Of a stretch of DNA of 64,000 nucleotides, positions 44,902 through 55,175 are shown one piece after another (within the stretch, counting starts at the first letter, position 1; each line of letters starts with the position of its first letter). Origin of the DNA: Antarcticibacterium sp. 1MA-6-2 (lineage in GTDB: Bacteria; Bacteroidota; Bacteroidia; Flavobacteriales; Flavobacteriaceae). The stretch is from positions 1,550,001-1,614,000 of the forward strand of contig NZ_CP091036.1 of NCBI RefSeq assembly GCF_021535135.1, read 5' to 3'. The notes beneath the pieces were generated by a model. That model was given only the letters and a program-made list of their open reading frames with translations. It did not search any database and had not been told where the DNA came from. Made by a program: the position numbers and the translations under genes.

Positions 44902-45388
44902 TTATCTTTCATCTGCCGAAGGCCCGTAAGAAGCAGGCACAGGAATATCTAAAAGACGATAATAAACACCCAGTTGCGCCCTGTGATGAGGCAGCTGACT
45001 TAAAGCCATGGACCGAAGCGCGTTGAGCCTGGGCATTTCCATAAGCGTCTTTTCTCCATAAACCATTTTCCAGATTTTCTGGTATTCCTCATCAGGTTTT
45101 CTAAGAGCTGCCTCAGCTTTTTCTGCATTTTCCTGAAGCAGGTACAGCAAGTCTACTTTAGAGTTTAGATCGGGTGCTTTATAATCTCCGTAATTCATAG
45201 ACTCCTGCCCCATTACCATTGCAATATACCCGGGAATCTCTGCCAGGTGATTTACCAGTTCTTTTAATGTCATCGATTTTGGATGCGGCTAAGTAATCCA
45301 TTTTGTCATCAGGAATGCGGTGAAAAAATATTTCAGTGACTTTGATTTCATATTTTAGTTCTGATATAAACAGATCTTTTAATTCCAT
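44902..45388 (-). CDS. DinB-family protein (assembly error at 45289-45293)
   Basis: From the ATG at 45388 (MELKDLFISELKYEIKV) the corrected protein is about 161 residues. DinB/YfiT proteins are four-helix bundles with three metal-binding His, often thiol-dependent transferases. CTAAG here splits the conserved motif; with CCGG it reads DYRPHPKSMTLKELVNHLAE, exactly the family's PHPKSMT...L..H block, and removes an apparent frameshift. Later SQLPHHRAQLGVYYRLLDIPVP is the C-terminal His motif. Confidence 0.9.
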
Positions 45389-45489
45389 CTTCTGAAGATT
45401 TATTTTTAGGACTGAAAAAATACAACAAATATCAAATTCAGAAGAAGCAGAAACAATATTTTCAGCATTTAAAGAAGCCATCACTGTAA

Positions 45490-45520
45490 TTGTTATGACG
45501 GTTTAAATCTTTTATATTTG
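45490..45520 (+). promoter_or_regulatory. Promoter of kdsA
   Basis: TTG (45490), 20 bases, then TATATTTG (45513-45520), ending 17 bases before the start codon. It is a good match to the Bacteroidetes consensus. Confidence 0.75.
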
Positions 45521-45537
45521 CAGAAATATCCTGTACG

Positions 45538-46356
45538 ATGAAACTTGAAAAAATTCCCCAAATAAAGAACACCTCTTCTAATAATTTCTTTCTGTTAGCT
45601 AGTCCCTGCGCTATAGAAGGTGAAGAGATGGCTTTAAGAATAGCCGAAAGAGTTGTAGAAATCACTAACAAGCTTGAAATCCCCTATATTTTCAAAGGTT
45701 CATTTAAAAAAGCAAACCGCAGCAGAATTGACAGTTTTACAGGAATTGGTGATGAAAAAGCGCTGAAGATCCTCAAAAAAGTTTCAGAAACTTTTGAAGT
45801 ACCTACGGTTACAGATATTCACGAAATAAGCGATGCCGCCATGGCTGCGGAATATGTGGATGTTTTACAAATTCCCGCTTTCCTCGTTAGACAAACAGAT
45901 CTTGTGGTTGCAGCTGCAGAAACAGGAAAAGTGGTCAACCTGAAAAAAGGACAATTCATGAGTCCTGAAAGCATGAAGCATGCGGTAAGAAAGGTTGAGG
46001 AATGCAACAATGAGCAGGTAATGGTGACCGATCGTGGTACAATGTTCGGATACCAGGATATGATCGTGGACTTTAGAGGCATTCCTACAATGAGGGAATT
46101 TGCACCTACAGTTCTTGACGTAACCCATTCTCTTCAGCAACCAAACCAAAGCAGCGGCGTTACAGGAGGAAGACCTGATATGATCGAGACTATTGCACGT
46201 GCTGGTATTGCAACCGGGGCAGATGGTATTTTTATAGAAACACATTTTGATCTTTCTGTAGCAAAGAGCGATGCTGCAAACATGCTTGACCTCAAATACC
46301 TTGAAAGACTTCTTACTAATTTAACAGCCATAAGAAAAACCGTAAATAGCCTGTAA
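45538..46356 (+). CDS. kdsA: 3-deoxy-8-phosphooctulonate (KDO-8-P) synthase
   Basis: KdsA joins arabinose-5-phosphate and PEP to KDO-8-P for the LPS inner core. The 272-residue protein has LLASPCAIEGEEMAL, FKGSFKKANRSR, TDIHE and the C-terminal TGGRPDMIETIARAGIATGADGIFIETH. Length and motifs are typical. Preceded by a good promoter and followed by a terminator, so it is its own unit. Confidence 0.95.
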   Translation: MKLEKIPQIKNTSSNNFFLLASPCAIEGEEMALRIAERVVEITNKLEIPYIFKGSFKKANRSRIDSFTGIGDEKALKILKKVSETFEVPTVTDIHEISDAAMAAEYVDVLQIPAFLVRQTDLVVAAAETGKVVNLKKGQFMSPESMKHAVRKVEECNNEQVMVTDRGTMFGYQDMIVDFRGIPTMREFAPTVLDVTHSLQQPNQSSGVTGGRPDMIETIARAGIATGADGIFIETHFDLSVAKSDAANMLDLKYLERLLTNLTAIRKTVNSL

Positions 46357-46384
46357 TAAATAGCTATTTCAGTTATAGCTCCTG

Positions 46385-46407
46385 CCCACCTTCATGGTGG
46401 GTTTTTT
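46385..46407 (+). terminator. Terminator of kdsA
   Basis: CCCACC-TTCAT-GGTGGG followed by TTTTTT, 28 bases after the kdsA stop. A classic intrinsic terminator. Confidence 0.9.
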
Positions 46408-46491
46408 ATTATTAATCAGCAAAAATTTCCTGACTTACTTTAGTAAAAAATCATTACTTTCATTAACTAATTCTTTAATTGTAAGTAATTT

Positions 46492-48441
46492 ATGAAGATC
46501 AGGAGTATTTTTTATGTTTTCAGTATTGTGACAATTCTCTTTTCCTGTCAAAATGAAAAGAAAGAACAGGATCCCGGCCGCGATATTGGCGATTTACATA
46601 TTTCAAAACAAACACCGCAACCAGGTGATACTCTCTTAGTTGCTTTTCGGCACCAAGCAGCAGGAGATGAGGACACACTACAGGCTTATTATCACTATTT
46701 TGTAGGCACAAAAGCATACCCTGAAGACATTGCGTTAACAGATTCTGCAGGAGTTTGGTATGGGCAGGTGATAGTACCGGACTCTGCAACAGTTTTAGCT
46801 TTTAACTTTCACCGGGATTACAAACCTTTTAATAATTCAGGAAAAGGATTTGTACAGCCATTGTATGATGAAAATGGACAGCCTCTCCCCGGAAGCAGTG
46901 CAGGAACAGGACATTTTTATCAATATTATGGAGGGGAATATGAAACTAAAAGCGACTCAGTTCTTGCAATGATAGAGGCTGATTTTCAGCAGCACCCGGA
47001 ACTGGAAAATGAATGGGATGATTTTTATGCCCGCCTGCTTTATTCTGAAGACAAAACCCAAGGAGAGAAATTTATTAATAAAAGAACAGACTACTATTCC
47101 AAAAAATCTTCTCTTTCAGAAGAAGAATATACCAGTCTTGCCAATTTATACAGGATCAGCAGGAAAGATGAAAAATCAGATTCTATAAATAAACTTGCTT
47201 CAGAAAAATTTCCGAAGGGGAATGCAGCAAAGAGTTTAATGTTCGATGAATTTTACAATGCTGCAAGTTTCGACGAAAAGGAACAAATTTTTCAGGAATT
47301 CCGGGAGAAATTTGGAGAAAATCCGGCTGGATTCCAAAAAGATTATATGGCTGGTATTTTAGCCTCACATTTTGCCCAAAAAAATAACGTTGAGAAATTT
47401 CAGAAATATTCTGACTTGATCTCTAATAAAAACGAAAAAGCAGGAAGCTTTAATAATCTTGCCTGGGGCATGGCTGAAAAAGGTGAAAATCTTGAGCTGG
47501 CAGAAGAAATATCAAAAACCTCTCTTGTTCTATTAGAAGAGGCTTCAGAAAAGGACAAACCCGAATATCTTACCAAAAAGCAATTTGAATCTAATAAAAA
47601 GTATTCCGAGACTATGTATCTGGATACCTATGCTTTTATATTATTCAAGCAGGGAAAAATTCAGGAGGCCATTAAACACCAGGAAAAAGCTGTTGTAGAA
47701 GGTAAGAACAGCGAATACAATGAACGTTACCTCACATATTTAATGGCAGACAAAAATTACCCGGAAGTACTTAAAACAGCAGAAGGATATTTAACTAATA
47801 ACACTGCAACTTCTCAAACAAAAGATTTTTACAGGGAGGCTTATATTAAGTCAAACGGAAATAATACCGGACTGGATCAAAAGCTTGCAGAATTAGAAGA
47901 AATAGGCAGAAATAATACTCTTGCCGATCTCAAGAAAGAAATGCTGAATGAAGAAGCTCCTCTTTTTGATCTTGTAGATCTTCAGGGAGATAAAGTTTCC
48001 CTTGCATCCCTGAAAGGAAAAACAGTTATTCTAGATTTTTGGGCAACCTGGTGCGGTCCGTGTACAGCCTCTTTCCCCGGAATGCAATTGGCTGTTGACA
48101 ATTTTAAGGATGATGAGAATGTAAAATTTCTATTTGTAAACACAATGGAAGATGGCCCGAGTAGAAAAGAAGACGTTGCAGGTTTTATTAAAAACAACAA
48201 CTACTCTTTTCACGTGGTAATGGACCAACCGGAATCTGAAAACAGCAGAACTTTTAAAACAGCAGCAGATTATAATGTATCTGGTATCCCAACAAAAATA
48301 ATTATTGGTCCTGAAGGAAAGATGAATTTCAAAAAAGTGGGATATGGAGGTAACAACGAAAAAATGGTGCAGGAATTAGAATTAATGATTGAATTACTTA
48401 ATTCAAATGAAAAAGCTACTGAGAAAGCACCTGTTTCCTAA
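46492..48441 (+). CDS. TlpA-like disulfide reductase lipoprotein with helical N-terminus
   Basis: The 649-residue protein has a lipoprotein signal ending FSC (residue 19), a beta-rich region to about 110, a helical repeat region, and a C-terminal thioredoxin/TlpA domain with active site DFWATWCGPCTASFPGMQ and cis-Pro in VSGIPTKIIIG. It probably keeps periplasmic thiols reduced, for example for cytochrome c or peptide maturation. The helical section could bind a substrate. Complete and in frame. Confidence 0.88.
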   Translation: MKIRSIFYVFSIVTILFSCQNEKKEQDPGRDIGDLHISKQTPQPGDTLLVAFRHQAAGDEDTLQAYYHYFVGTKAYPEDIALTDSAGVWYGQVIVPDSATVLAFNFHRDYKPFNNSGKGFVQPLYDENGQPLPGSSAGTGHFYQYYGGEYETKSDSVLAMIEADFQQHPELENEWDDFYARLLYSEDKTQGEKFINKRTDYYSKKSSLSEEEYTSLANLYRISRKDEKSDSINKLASEKFPKGNAAKSLMFDEFYNAASFDEKEQIFQEFREKFGENPAGFQKDYMAGILASHFAQKNNVEKFQKYSDLISNKNEKAGSFNNLAWGMAEKGENLELAEEISKTSLVLLEEASEKDKPEYLTKKQFESNKKYSETMYLDTYAFILFKQGKIQEAIKHQEKAVVEGKNSEYNERYLTYLMADKNYPEVLKTAEGYLTNNTATSQTKDFYREAYIKSNGNNTGLDQKLAELEEIGRNNTLADLKKEMLNEEAPLFDLVDLQGDKVSLASLKGKTVILDFWATWCGPCTASFPGMQLAVDNFKDDENVKFLFVNTMEDGPSRKEDVAGFIKNNNYSFHVVMDQPESENSRTFKTAADYNVSGIPTKIIIGPEGKMNFKKVGYGGNNEKMVQELELMIELLNSNEKATEKAPVS

Positions 48442-48465
48442 AACAGATTCTATAACATTTTCGGC

Positions 48466-48492
48466 AAAAATCCCTTCGGGGATTTTTTTGTG
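48466..48492 (+). terminator. Terminator of the TlpA-like gene
   Basis: AAAATCCC-TTCG-GGGATTTTTTT, 25 bases after the stop; a GNRA-like tight loop with a T-run. Confidence 0.9.
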
Positions 48493-48643
48493 TAAAACGG
48501 GGAAGAGTACTCGTTTTTAAAGTTTTAAAGCACCCGAAATTTAGCACCTGATACACAACAGATTATAAACTACTGTTAAGGAGCTAACGGTATCAGTTCT
48601 TATTTCATAAATTAATACTTACTAACCAAATAATTTAATTAAA

Positions 48644-50251
48644 ATGGAAAACGAAGTCGAATATTTTGGTACCCGTGTGCTGAATTTTTTACCCGATCTT
48701 CTCGCTGCTTTACTAATTTTACTAATAGGATGGCTTATTGCCAGGGGAATAAAACTTCTTATTGTAAGATTACTTAAAAAAACCCACTGGGATGAGCGGG
48801 TTTTTGGTAATAGTAATGTAGGAGACACTAATGTGCTTTTAGCAAATATTGTCTATTATCTTCTAATGATCATAGTAATACTTGCAGTTCTTGAAGTGCT
48901 GGGTATTAATGAAGCCCTTGCTCCCTTAGGTAATATGCTCAATGAATTCCTGTTGTTTATACCCAATCTCATTGGAGCAATATTAATAGGTTTCATAGGG
49001 TATTTACTTGCCAAGTTCGTATCAAATCTCATACATATTGGAGGCAGCTTCCTCGATAAGTTTGTAGACCGAACTGGCTTTAAAGATACAGATAAGCTTA
49101 TACGTATCTTAAAAAAGGTGGTTTTCATTATTATTTTCATTCCTTTCCTTATTCAGGCTTTTAATGCGCTTCAAATGGAAGCAATTTCCCAGCCTGCTAA
49201 TGATATCCTGTACGCTTTTACAGAAATGATTGGCCAAATTCTCGTTGCAGCATTAATTCTCGTGGTATTTATTTGGGGAGGAAAATTTCTTGCCAATTTC
49301 CTTGAAGATCTTTTTAGAAGTCTTGGACTTGACAGCGCTGCAGAAAAAATCCAAATTCACAATATGATTGGTGCTAACCAATCCTTATCAAAGATCTTCG
49401 CTAATCTTATATATTTCTTCCTGGTTTTCTTCGGAATTATTACCGCCGTTGAAATTCTTGGCCTGGACAGACTAAGCATTACACTTAATGAAATCCTGGA
49501 AGTAACAGGGCAAATAATATTCGGCTTAATAATCCTTGCTATTGGAAACTATATTTCATTATTGATCTATAATACGATGACCCGTTCCAGTAACAACACT
49601 TTCATTGCAGGAATTATGAGATGGGCATCCCTCGCCCTGTTTATTGCCATTGCATTAAGAACAATGGGAATTGCCAATGAAATCGTGGAGCTCGCATTTG
49701 GACTTATTCTTGGCGCACTTGCTGTTGCGGTAGCTTTAAGTTACGGTCTGGGAGGCCGCGAAGCCGCAGGGGAACATTTCAAGGATATTATTGGAAGATT
49801 AAGAAGCGAAGCTGCAGATATTCCTGCGGAAAAAACTCCCGATCTTTCGGGAGATCGTCCTCTAAGAAGTACATCTGATAATAACTTTGGAAATGAAACT
49901 CCGCCGGGCGACACGTCGTATGGAACAAATAATCCTGGTGTAAGGCCAGAAAATACAGGTAATAGAAATTTTAATCCGGGAACCAAGAACCAAACTACTA
50001 ATCCGGGAGGACCTGGAAATGGCCCGGAAGAAAACAGAAGATTTGATCCCGGAACAAGCTCCCAGCCCGGCAGGGAACCGCAGAATCCAAACAGACCCCA
50101 ACGTGGACCAGAAAATCCAAATCCTCCTTCCCGTGGACCTGAAAATCCAGGAAGACCAGACAGAGGACCACAAAATCCTGACGACCCGAACCGAAGACCG
50201 GAAAATCCCGACAGACCAACACGAGGTCCCGAAGATCCCGATAGATTTTAA
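48644..50251 (+). CDS. CmpX-like conserved TM-helix channel protein with Pro-rich tail
   Basis: This 535-residue membrane protein has repeated units of the conserved TM-helix type (LLAALLILLIGWLIARGIKLL, LIGAILIGFIGYLLAKFVSNL, ILVVFIWGGKFLANFLEDLF and LILGALAVAVALSYGLGGREAAG), as in CmpX and mechanosensitive-channel relatives; the MscS beta domain is not obvious. The last 170 residues are hydrophilic and rich in Pro, Asn, Gly and Asp, ending in about eight units like RGPENPDRP. A role in envelope tension or membrane organisation is inferred from the family. Confidence 0.85.
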   Translation: MENEVEYFGTRVLNFLPDLLAALLILLIGWLIARGIKLLIVRLLKKTHWDERVFGNSNVGDTNVLLANIVYYLLMIIVILAVLEVLGINEALAPLGNMLNEFLLFIPNLIGAILIGFIGYLLAKFVSNLIHIGGSFLDKFVDRTGFKDTDKLIRILKKVVFIIIFIPFLIQAFNALQMEAISQPANDILYAFTEMIGQILVAALILVVFIWGGKFLANFLEDLFRSLGLDSAAEKIQIHNMIGANQSLSKIFANLIYFFLVFFGIITAVEILGLDRLSITLNEILEVTGQIIFGLIILAIGNYISLLIYNTMTRSSNNTFIAGIMRWASLALFIAIALRTMGIANEIVELAFGLILGALAVAVALSYGLGGREAAGEHFKDIIGRLRSEAADIPAEKTPDLSGDRPLRSTSDNNFGNETPPGDTSYGTNNPGVRPENTGNRNFNPGTKNQTTNPGGPGNGPEENRRFDPGTSSQPGREPQNPNRPQRGPENPNPPSRGPENPGRPDRGPQNPDDPNRRPENPDRPTRGPEDPDRF

Positions 50252-50258
50252 AAACCAT

Positions 50259-50283
50259 AAAGGCAGCCCAGGCTGCCTTTATC
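50259..50283. terminator. Bidirectional terminator
   Basis: AAAGGCAGCC-CA-GGCTGCCTTT with T- and A-runs lies between the convergent channel and EEP-family genes; it overlaps the last codons of the latter. Confidence 0.85.
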
Positions 50284-51145
50284 TTTTTCCGTTATAGTTC
50301 TCTCTTATTTCCGAAAATCTATTTCCACGTAACCAACGCAAATGATCGGATGGGTATTTTAGATCTTTTGAATTAGACAATACCGCATATTTCAGGACTT
50401 CAATGTTCTCCTTACTGGTAAAAATATAATCGATCCTTTTAGTTACAGGCTCATTAAAATTATAACCATTGAAGGTACCTTCAGGACCAAAGCTAACTTT
50501 TTGACAGACCATTTTGCTATCATTCATTTCTTCAGCAAGTACCACTATTCCTTCCGCGTCCGGCTCAATATTAAAATCGCCCATTAGGATTACAGGAAGA
50601 TCCTGGGTATTCACTTCATCAATTTTCTTTAGGATGATCTTTGCACTTTCAAAACGTGCCTTTTCACCTTTGTGATCAAAATGCGAATTAAAAACCCAAA
50701 ATTCCTGATTTGTTTGTTTATCCTTCAGTTTTAGGTAAGTACATACACGGGGTAAGGCTGCATCCCAGCCCGTTGATACTTTAGAAGGAGTTTCAGATAA
50801 CCAGAAGGTATGGTTTTCCAGAGCCTCTAACTTTTCGGTATCGTAGAAAATGGCCGTGTATTCTCCTTTTTGTTTTCCGTCCTCCCGGCCAACTCCTACA
50901 TATTCATATCCTGGAAGGTTCTCTTTAAAATGTGCAATTTGAACCAACAAGGCCTCCTGTAGCCCCAAAACATGTGGCTCATAGAATTTCAATTGATTAG
51001 TAATATGATTTCTTCTTTTAGACCAGCCGTTTTCTCCGTCACTTTCATTTGCATATCTAATATTATAGCTCATCACTTCTACCTGAGCACTTGCTGAAAA
51101 GGTTAAAATCATCAGCAGAAGGGGAATAAAAAATTTTTTAGTCAT
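50279..51145 (-). CDS. Exported endonuclease/exonuclease/phosphatase-family protein
   Basis: The 288-residue protein has a signal peptide (FFIPLLLMILTFSASAQ) and the EEP fold: VMSYNIRYANESD, HVLGLQEALLVQ (catalytic Glu), FNSHFDHKG, LMGDFNIEPDAEG (Asp/Asn) and KYPSDHLRWL (His-Asp). Such proteins cut phosphodiesters, e.g. nucleic acids or phospholipids. It overlaps the next gene by eight bases, so the two are coupled. Confidence 0.87.
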   Translation of the reverse strand: MTKKFFIPLLLMILTFSASAQVEVMSYNIRYANESDGENGWSKRRNHITNQLKFYEPHVLGLQEALLVQIAHFKENLPGYEYVGVGREDGKQKGEYTAIFYDTEKLEALENHTFWLSETPSKVSTGWDAALPRVCTYLKLKDKQTNQEFWVFNSHFDHKGEKARFESAKIILKKIDEVNTQDLPVILMGDFNIEPDAEGIVVLAEEMNDSKMVCQKVSFGPEGTFNGYNFNEPVTKRIDYIFTSKENIEVLKYAVLSNSKDLKYPSDHLRWLRGNRFSEIRENYNGKR

Positions 51146-52374
51146 TGTTTATTAGTTTAAGGTTTCCATCTACGTATTCCTGTAAATATTTGAATTTAGG
51201 GGTTAATTTACCATTTATTGTCATTCTTGCCCTTTCCAGAACACCCTCCCTGTCACCATTAAAAAAGGAGGGAATTACATTTTTCAAAAACATTTCCCCA
51301 AATCCTTCACTTGCATCCTTTGGCAGTTCACAGGGCAAATTATCTATGGCCATAACTGCTATAGCCGCCTTATTCCGAAAATCCACCTCCCTTTCAGTGA
51401 CAGGATCGAAGCCATAAAAAGGATCAGCAATGGTTGAAGGTCGAATTGTAGTGGGTATTGGCACTTTAATGTCACAGCTGATATCAGCTATAAATTTGAT
51501 CCTGAAATCGGGTAAAGTGGCATCAGCGGTTGTAAAAAAATGTGGGGCACCGTCTCCATAGTAATGTCCTGCAATAAATACATCACTTGCTCTTGCAAAT
51601 CTTAAAAAATTGCCCTCATATCTTTCGGGGTGCTTATAAAATTCTTCATTGCTCCCCCTTTTCCCATCTTTGCGACGATTGTAATCCAAAACATCAATGA
51701 GGCAATAGATGGGTTCCTTAAATTCTTTAGTTAGATATTCCTCTACTCCTGCTCTTTTAATATTTAAGTGATCCAGTATTTCTTTAGCTCCCCTGGCAAC
51801 TTTTCCACTACCTGTAAGAACAAATTTTAAAGGAGGAATTTGAATTTTATCGAGTTGTGCCAACATGGCATTCAGGTCGGGCAGATCTTCAGCTTTTGGA
51901 AGTTCATATAAGTTATCTCTTAAACCTATTCCACGAAAGCAATTGTACGCCCCAACAAGACCTGCATATCTTCCGAAGCCAATTAGCCTTGCACCATTCT
52001 CCCTGACTATAACCTCGTGATCATAAAGTTCGATATTCTTGTTAAGAATTTCCCGCAACAGGTCCCGGTTGTATGGCTGCTTTTTTATAGTATGTGAAAA
52101 GAAAAAGTATTTTTTCCCCGGAATTAAAGCTAAGCAGCGGAACTTCTTTGACTCCCAGAAAAACATCACATTGAGAGACATCTTCCCTCACCTCAAAGCC
52201 AGCTTCCCTGTAAGCTTCATCGGGAAAAATTCTAATTTCTGAACTTTCTACGGTGAACCGGGCATCAGGATATTTTTTTACAACTTCTTTTAACTTCTCA
52301 GGAGAAAATACCACTCTTCTATCGGGCGGAGTCTTTCGTTCTTTTATAATGGCAAAATGGATTTGTTTTGGCAT
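51138..52374 (-). CDS. Saccharopine dehydrogenase / alanine dehydrogenase-like NAD(P) enzyme (assembly error at 52130-52134)
   Basis: The corrected protein is about 411 residues. The N-terminal domain reads IKERKTPPDRRVVFSPEKL, as in alanine dehydrogenase/transhydrogenase and lysine-forming saccharopine dehydrogenase; LTGSGKVARGAKEIL is the dinucleotide-binding loop. CTAAG splits the frame; with CCGG it reads EVPLPALIPGKKYFFFSHTIK, the family's conserved HTxK segment. It probably acts in lysine or amino-acid metabolism; the exact reaction is not settled. Overlaps the EEP-family gene. Confidence 0.85.
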
Positions 52375-52402
52375 TGGATTTGCTAAATATGAAGTGTCTT
52401 TT

Positions 52403-52432
52403 CAAAGATATAAATTTTAAACCGTATCTTTG
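52403..52432. promoter_or_regulatory. Divergent -7 boxes for the dehydrogenase gene and tmRNA
   Basis: CAAAGATA (52403-52410) reads TATCTTTG on the minus strand, 29 bases before the dehydrogenase start; TATCTTTG (52425-52432) faces the tmRNA, 54 bases before its 5' end. Neither has a clear TTG at the right distance. Confidence 0.6.
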
Positions 52433-52486
52433 CAGGCTGAAGGAAGGAAGCTAAGCTGATTTTTTTCTGAAAGTTCTTTACATAAT

Positions 52487-52883
52487 GGGGTCGACTTGGA
52501 TTTGACAGCGAGTCTAATTGAGTTGTAAGCACGTCGAGCGCTGGGATATAGCTCGTAAATCTCATATTTCACACTTTTTAAACGGCGAGAATAACTACGC
52601 CTTGGCTGCATAACCGAATTACAGTAGGTTATACTTAATCCCTACAAGGTAGGGAGCTAAGATGTCTCGTGGAAGCCTTGATTTACGGCGGCCACACCAG
52701 AGACACCGAAAAAGTAAATATAGGAAGGACAGGGCCTTGATGTTCTTCTGAAATCTAAATGAGGATAAGTGTAAGATTGGTGGTTTTCGGCTAAGTCTTA
52801 CATCGAAAACCAAGCGAAAAATAAGCGTGTAGAAAGCAGCTGAGTTGCTTGTTTGGACGAGGGTTCGAAACCCTCCGACTCCA
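52487..52883 (+). ncRNA. ssrA: Transfer-messenger RNA
   Basis: tmRNA rescues stalled ribosomes. The ends pair as tRNA-like acceptor (GGGGTCG/CGACTCC) with a T arm (GAGGGTTCGAAACCCTC). The tag frame reads GENNYALAA then TAA (52584-52613), the tag end typical of Bacteroidetes. About 397 nt, within the usual range. The discriminator A is encoded, CCA is not. Followed by a terminator. Confidence 0.95.
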
Positions 52884-53456
52884 CTTTACAGCCCGGTAAG
52901 CCCTGTGTTTACTGGGTTTTTTGTTTTAAGGTGACAACATGGGTGACAATTATTTGACCCTTAGACCGTAATAAAAACTCTTTTTGATTAAAGATCAAAA
53001 TGTTGTTAATTGACAGCATTTTGCCCGTATTTCTTCCCTACCTCAATACCGGTCTCACTTTTAAAAAAGTTAACTCCACATACTGAAAATAAATGAACAC
53101 TGCCATAGGAATTAGAGTCTCTCTCCATACAAATACTGCTAAAATCCAATAAACGTGTTTCGAATACTTGGGATATCCCCTAATTTAAGAGAAACCTTTT
53201 GGAAATATTTTGGTTTTCCTTAGACGAGGGTTCGGGAGTTGGTGGGACGAAATTTTAGCCTCTAATTGAAAAACCCAACAGCTGTTATACATACTGCCGG
53301 GATTATCTAATAAAAATCTCAAATCCTTTCCTGCTGATTTAGTTGTACTTAGGTTAAATTGTATCAATAAATTCCGGAGTTTTAAAAGTTGACTTTGTTA
53401 TTCTCTCAACCCTGAGAATTATGACCATAAAACTCCATATGGAATTAATCTGCAGA
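52884..53456. other. Intergenic region after tmRNA
   Basis: A 573-base gap. A terminator (AGCCCGGTAA...TTTACTGGGTT then T-run, 52890-52925) follows the tmRNA. The rest shows no gene. It holds one of only two intact RCCGGY in the window (ACCGGT, 53048-53053) and an ACTTAGGT (53347-53354) that could be a misread one. Confidence 0.6.
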
Positions 53457-54556
53457 TTATCGTTGCAGTAGTTTCAACATTTTGTCAAATATTGCAGTAT
53501 TCTCATAGATTCCGGTAAAGTTTTCCGCTCCCGGACCATAGGCAAAAACTGGAACCATAGTCCCGGTATGATAATCTGTACTGAAAATACCTTCAATATT
53601 TTCTCCGTCATCACCACCCACAATTGAATAACCACCTGTTTCATGATCGGCAGTAATAATAACAAGAGTGTTGCCATCTTGTTTGGCAAATTCCAGGACT
53701 GCTCCAATGGCCTGGTCAAAATCAATCATTTCAGTAATTATTCCTTGGGAATTGTTGTCATGTCCCGCCCAATCAATTTGTGAACCTTCTATATGCAAAA
53801 AGAAATTCTCTTTATCTGCGAAATAATCAAAAGCTAATTTTGTTGCCCGGGGTAGAATATCCTTTCTCCCTTTTAAATACTTTCTGGTTGTTTAGCAGCA
53901 ATAAAAACCGCTATTTTATCATCAAAAGGAGTAGAAACTGCATCTACATCATCAAAAATATGGAAGCCCCTGGCATTTAAGCTATCCAGCAGATTTAATT
54001 TATCCTTGCGCTTGCTGAAGAAATCTTTTCCACCACCAACAAAAAAATCTACAGGCGCAGAAAGCATATCCATTGCAATGGCCTCATCCATGCTTCTGGA
54101 AGGCTGATGTGCATAAAAGCTGGCGGGTGTGGCGTGAGTTATGGAAGAGGTGGCGATTATCCCTGTAGAATAAATTCCCTTTCCTGCAATTTCCAGGATA
54201 GTTTCAACGGAAGTGGTATCGTTATCGACACCAATAGCTCCGTTATATGTCTTTTTTCCGGCAGAAAATGCAGTAGCACCCGCAGCAGAATCGGTAACAA
54301 GACCACTTGTAGAGGTAGTTTTACTTAATCCTATATGTTTAAATTCCTCCAGGTGTAGTTTATTATTGTTTCCTATCATTCCAGCCGTAATTTGAGTTAA
54401 GCCCATTCCATCACCAACCATAAAAATTATGTTCTTAGGTAAATCAGCCGCCCTTTTTTCATTATTGGGGCTGGTTGCATTAATTTCTGTTCCAGTTTTA
54501 CAGCTAAAGGAGAAAAGCAGACTAAGAACAATTACAAATTTGTTTTGAAGTTTCAT
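53457..54556 (-). CDS. Alkaline phosphatase, PhoA superfamily lipoprotein (one homopolymer error)
   Basis: The joined protein is about 366 residues with a lipoprotein signal (FVIVLSLLFSFSC). Metal and catalytic motifs: FMVGDGMGLTQ (Asp), TSGLVTDSAAGATAFSAGKKT (nucleophile Ser), IEGSQIDWAGHDNN and ITADHETGG. One A missing at 53875-53877 splits the frame; adding it gives QPESILKGRKDILPRATK. It releases phosphate from phosphomonoesters at the cell surface, in keeping with phosphate-poor seawater. Confidence 0.92.
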
Positions 54557-54749
54557 TGGTGATTTTTTATTTTTCTTATTTGTTTAAGTTCTAATATAGG
54601 AATTTTACTAATTAAATACCTATTCCAGATTTTGATTATTAACACCCTTGAAGCGGGCTTGAAATATCTGCCATTCTTCTAGAAGACTGGTAGAATTAGA
54701 GAAAAAATTGAACGAAGCATTTTGTTAGGTCTGTAAGTGGCCTCCTTCC

Positions 54750-55175
54750 CTAGTTTATAATTTTTGCTTTAGGATTTGCCTTTAATTTTATCAAATTTTC
54801 CTGCCAATTTTTATGTTCTTCCGGTGTTAACTTTACCCAATCGGTTATTTCATCAATTATTTTTAGGGGCTCTCTGCTGCGATAGGAACGGGAGGGATTG
54901 CCAGGAAATTTCTTGTCAGTTACATTAGGATCATTTTCAAAGTTTCCAGTCGGTTCAACTACATATACTCTTGGAAACCCGTCGCCCGGTGCCAATTCAG
55001 CAGCCAGTCCTGCACCCTGGACCAAAGAAGTAAAATAAATGTGATTCATAATAACCCCGGGATGAAAATTCGATTCAAATCCAGCTGTCAATAAATCCCC
55101 GACCTTCAAATCCGCCTTTGTCCCGTGATAAAATGGACCTTCGTCCAATACAGGTAAATGATCTGGTTCTCTCAT
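54750..55175 (-). CDS. arr: Rifampin ADP-ribosyltransferase (Arr family)
   Basis: Arr enzymes inactivate rifamycins by ADP-ribosylation with NAD. The 141-residue protein has the family pattern: PFYHGTKADLKVGDLLTAGFESNF, MNHIYFTSLVQGAGLAAELAPGDG, RVYVVEPTGNFENDPNVTDKKFPGNPSRSYRSREPL. Length and motifs match Arr closely. It stands alone, with promoter space on its own side. The chromosomal copy has no mobile-element context; the family is common in environmental bacteria. Confidence 0.9.
   Translation of the reverse strand: MREPDHLPVLDEGPFYHGTKADLKVGDLLTAGFESNFHPGVIMNHIYFTSLVQGAGLAAELAPGDGFPRVYVVEPTGNFENDPNVTDKKFPGNPSRSYRSREPLKIIDEITDWVKLTPEEHKNWQENLIKLKANPKAKIIN

Noticed and set aside
52630..52660. 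A misread RCCGGY site in tmRNA (AGCTAAGATG)
   Set aside because: The base after the string is A, so the restored site would not be RCCGGY, and no structure supports a change.
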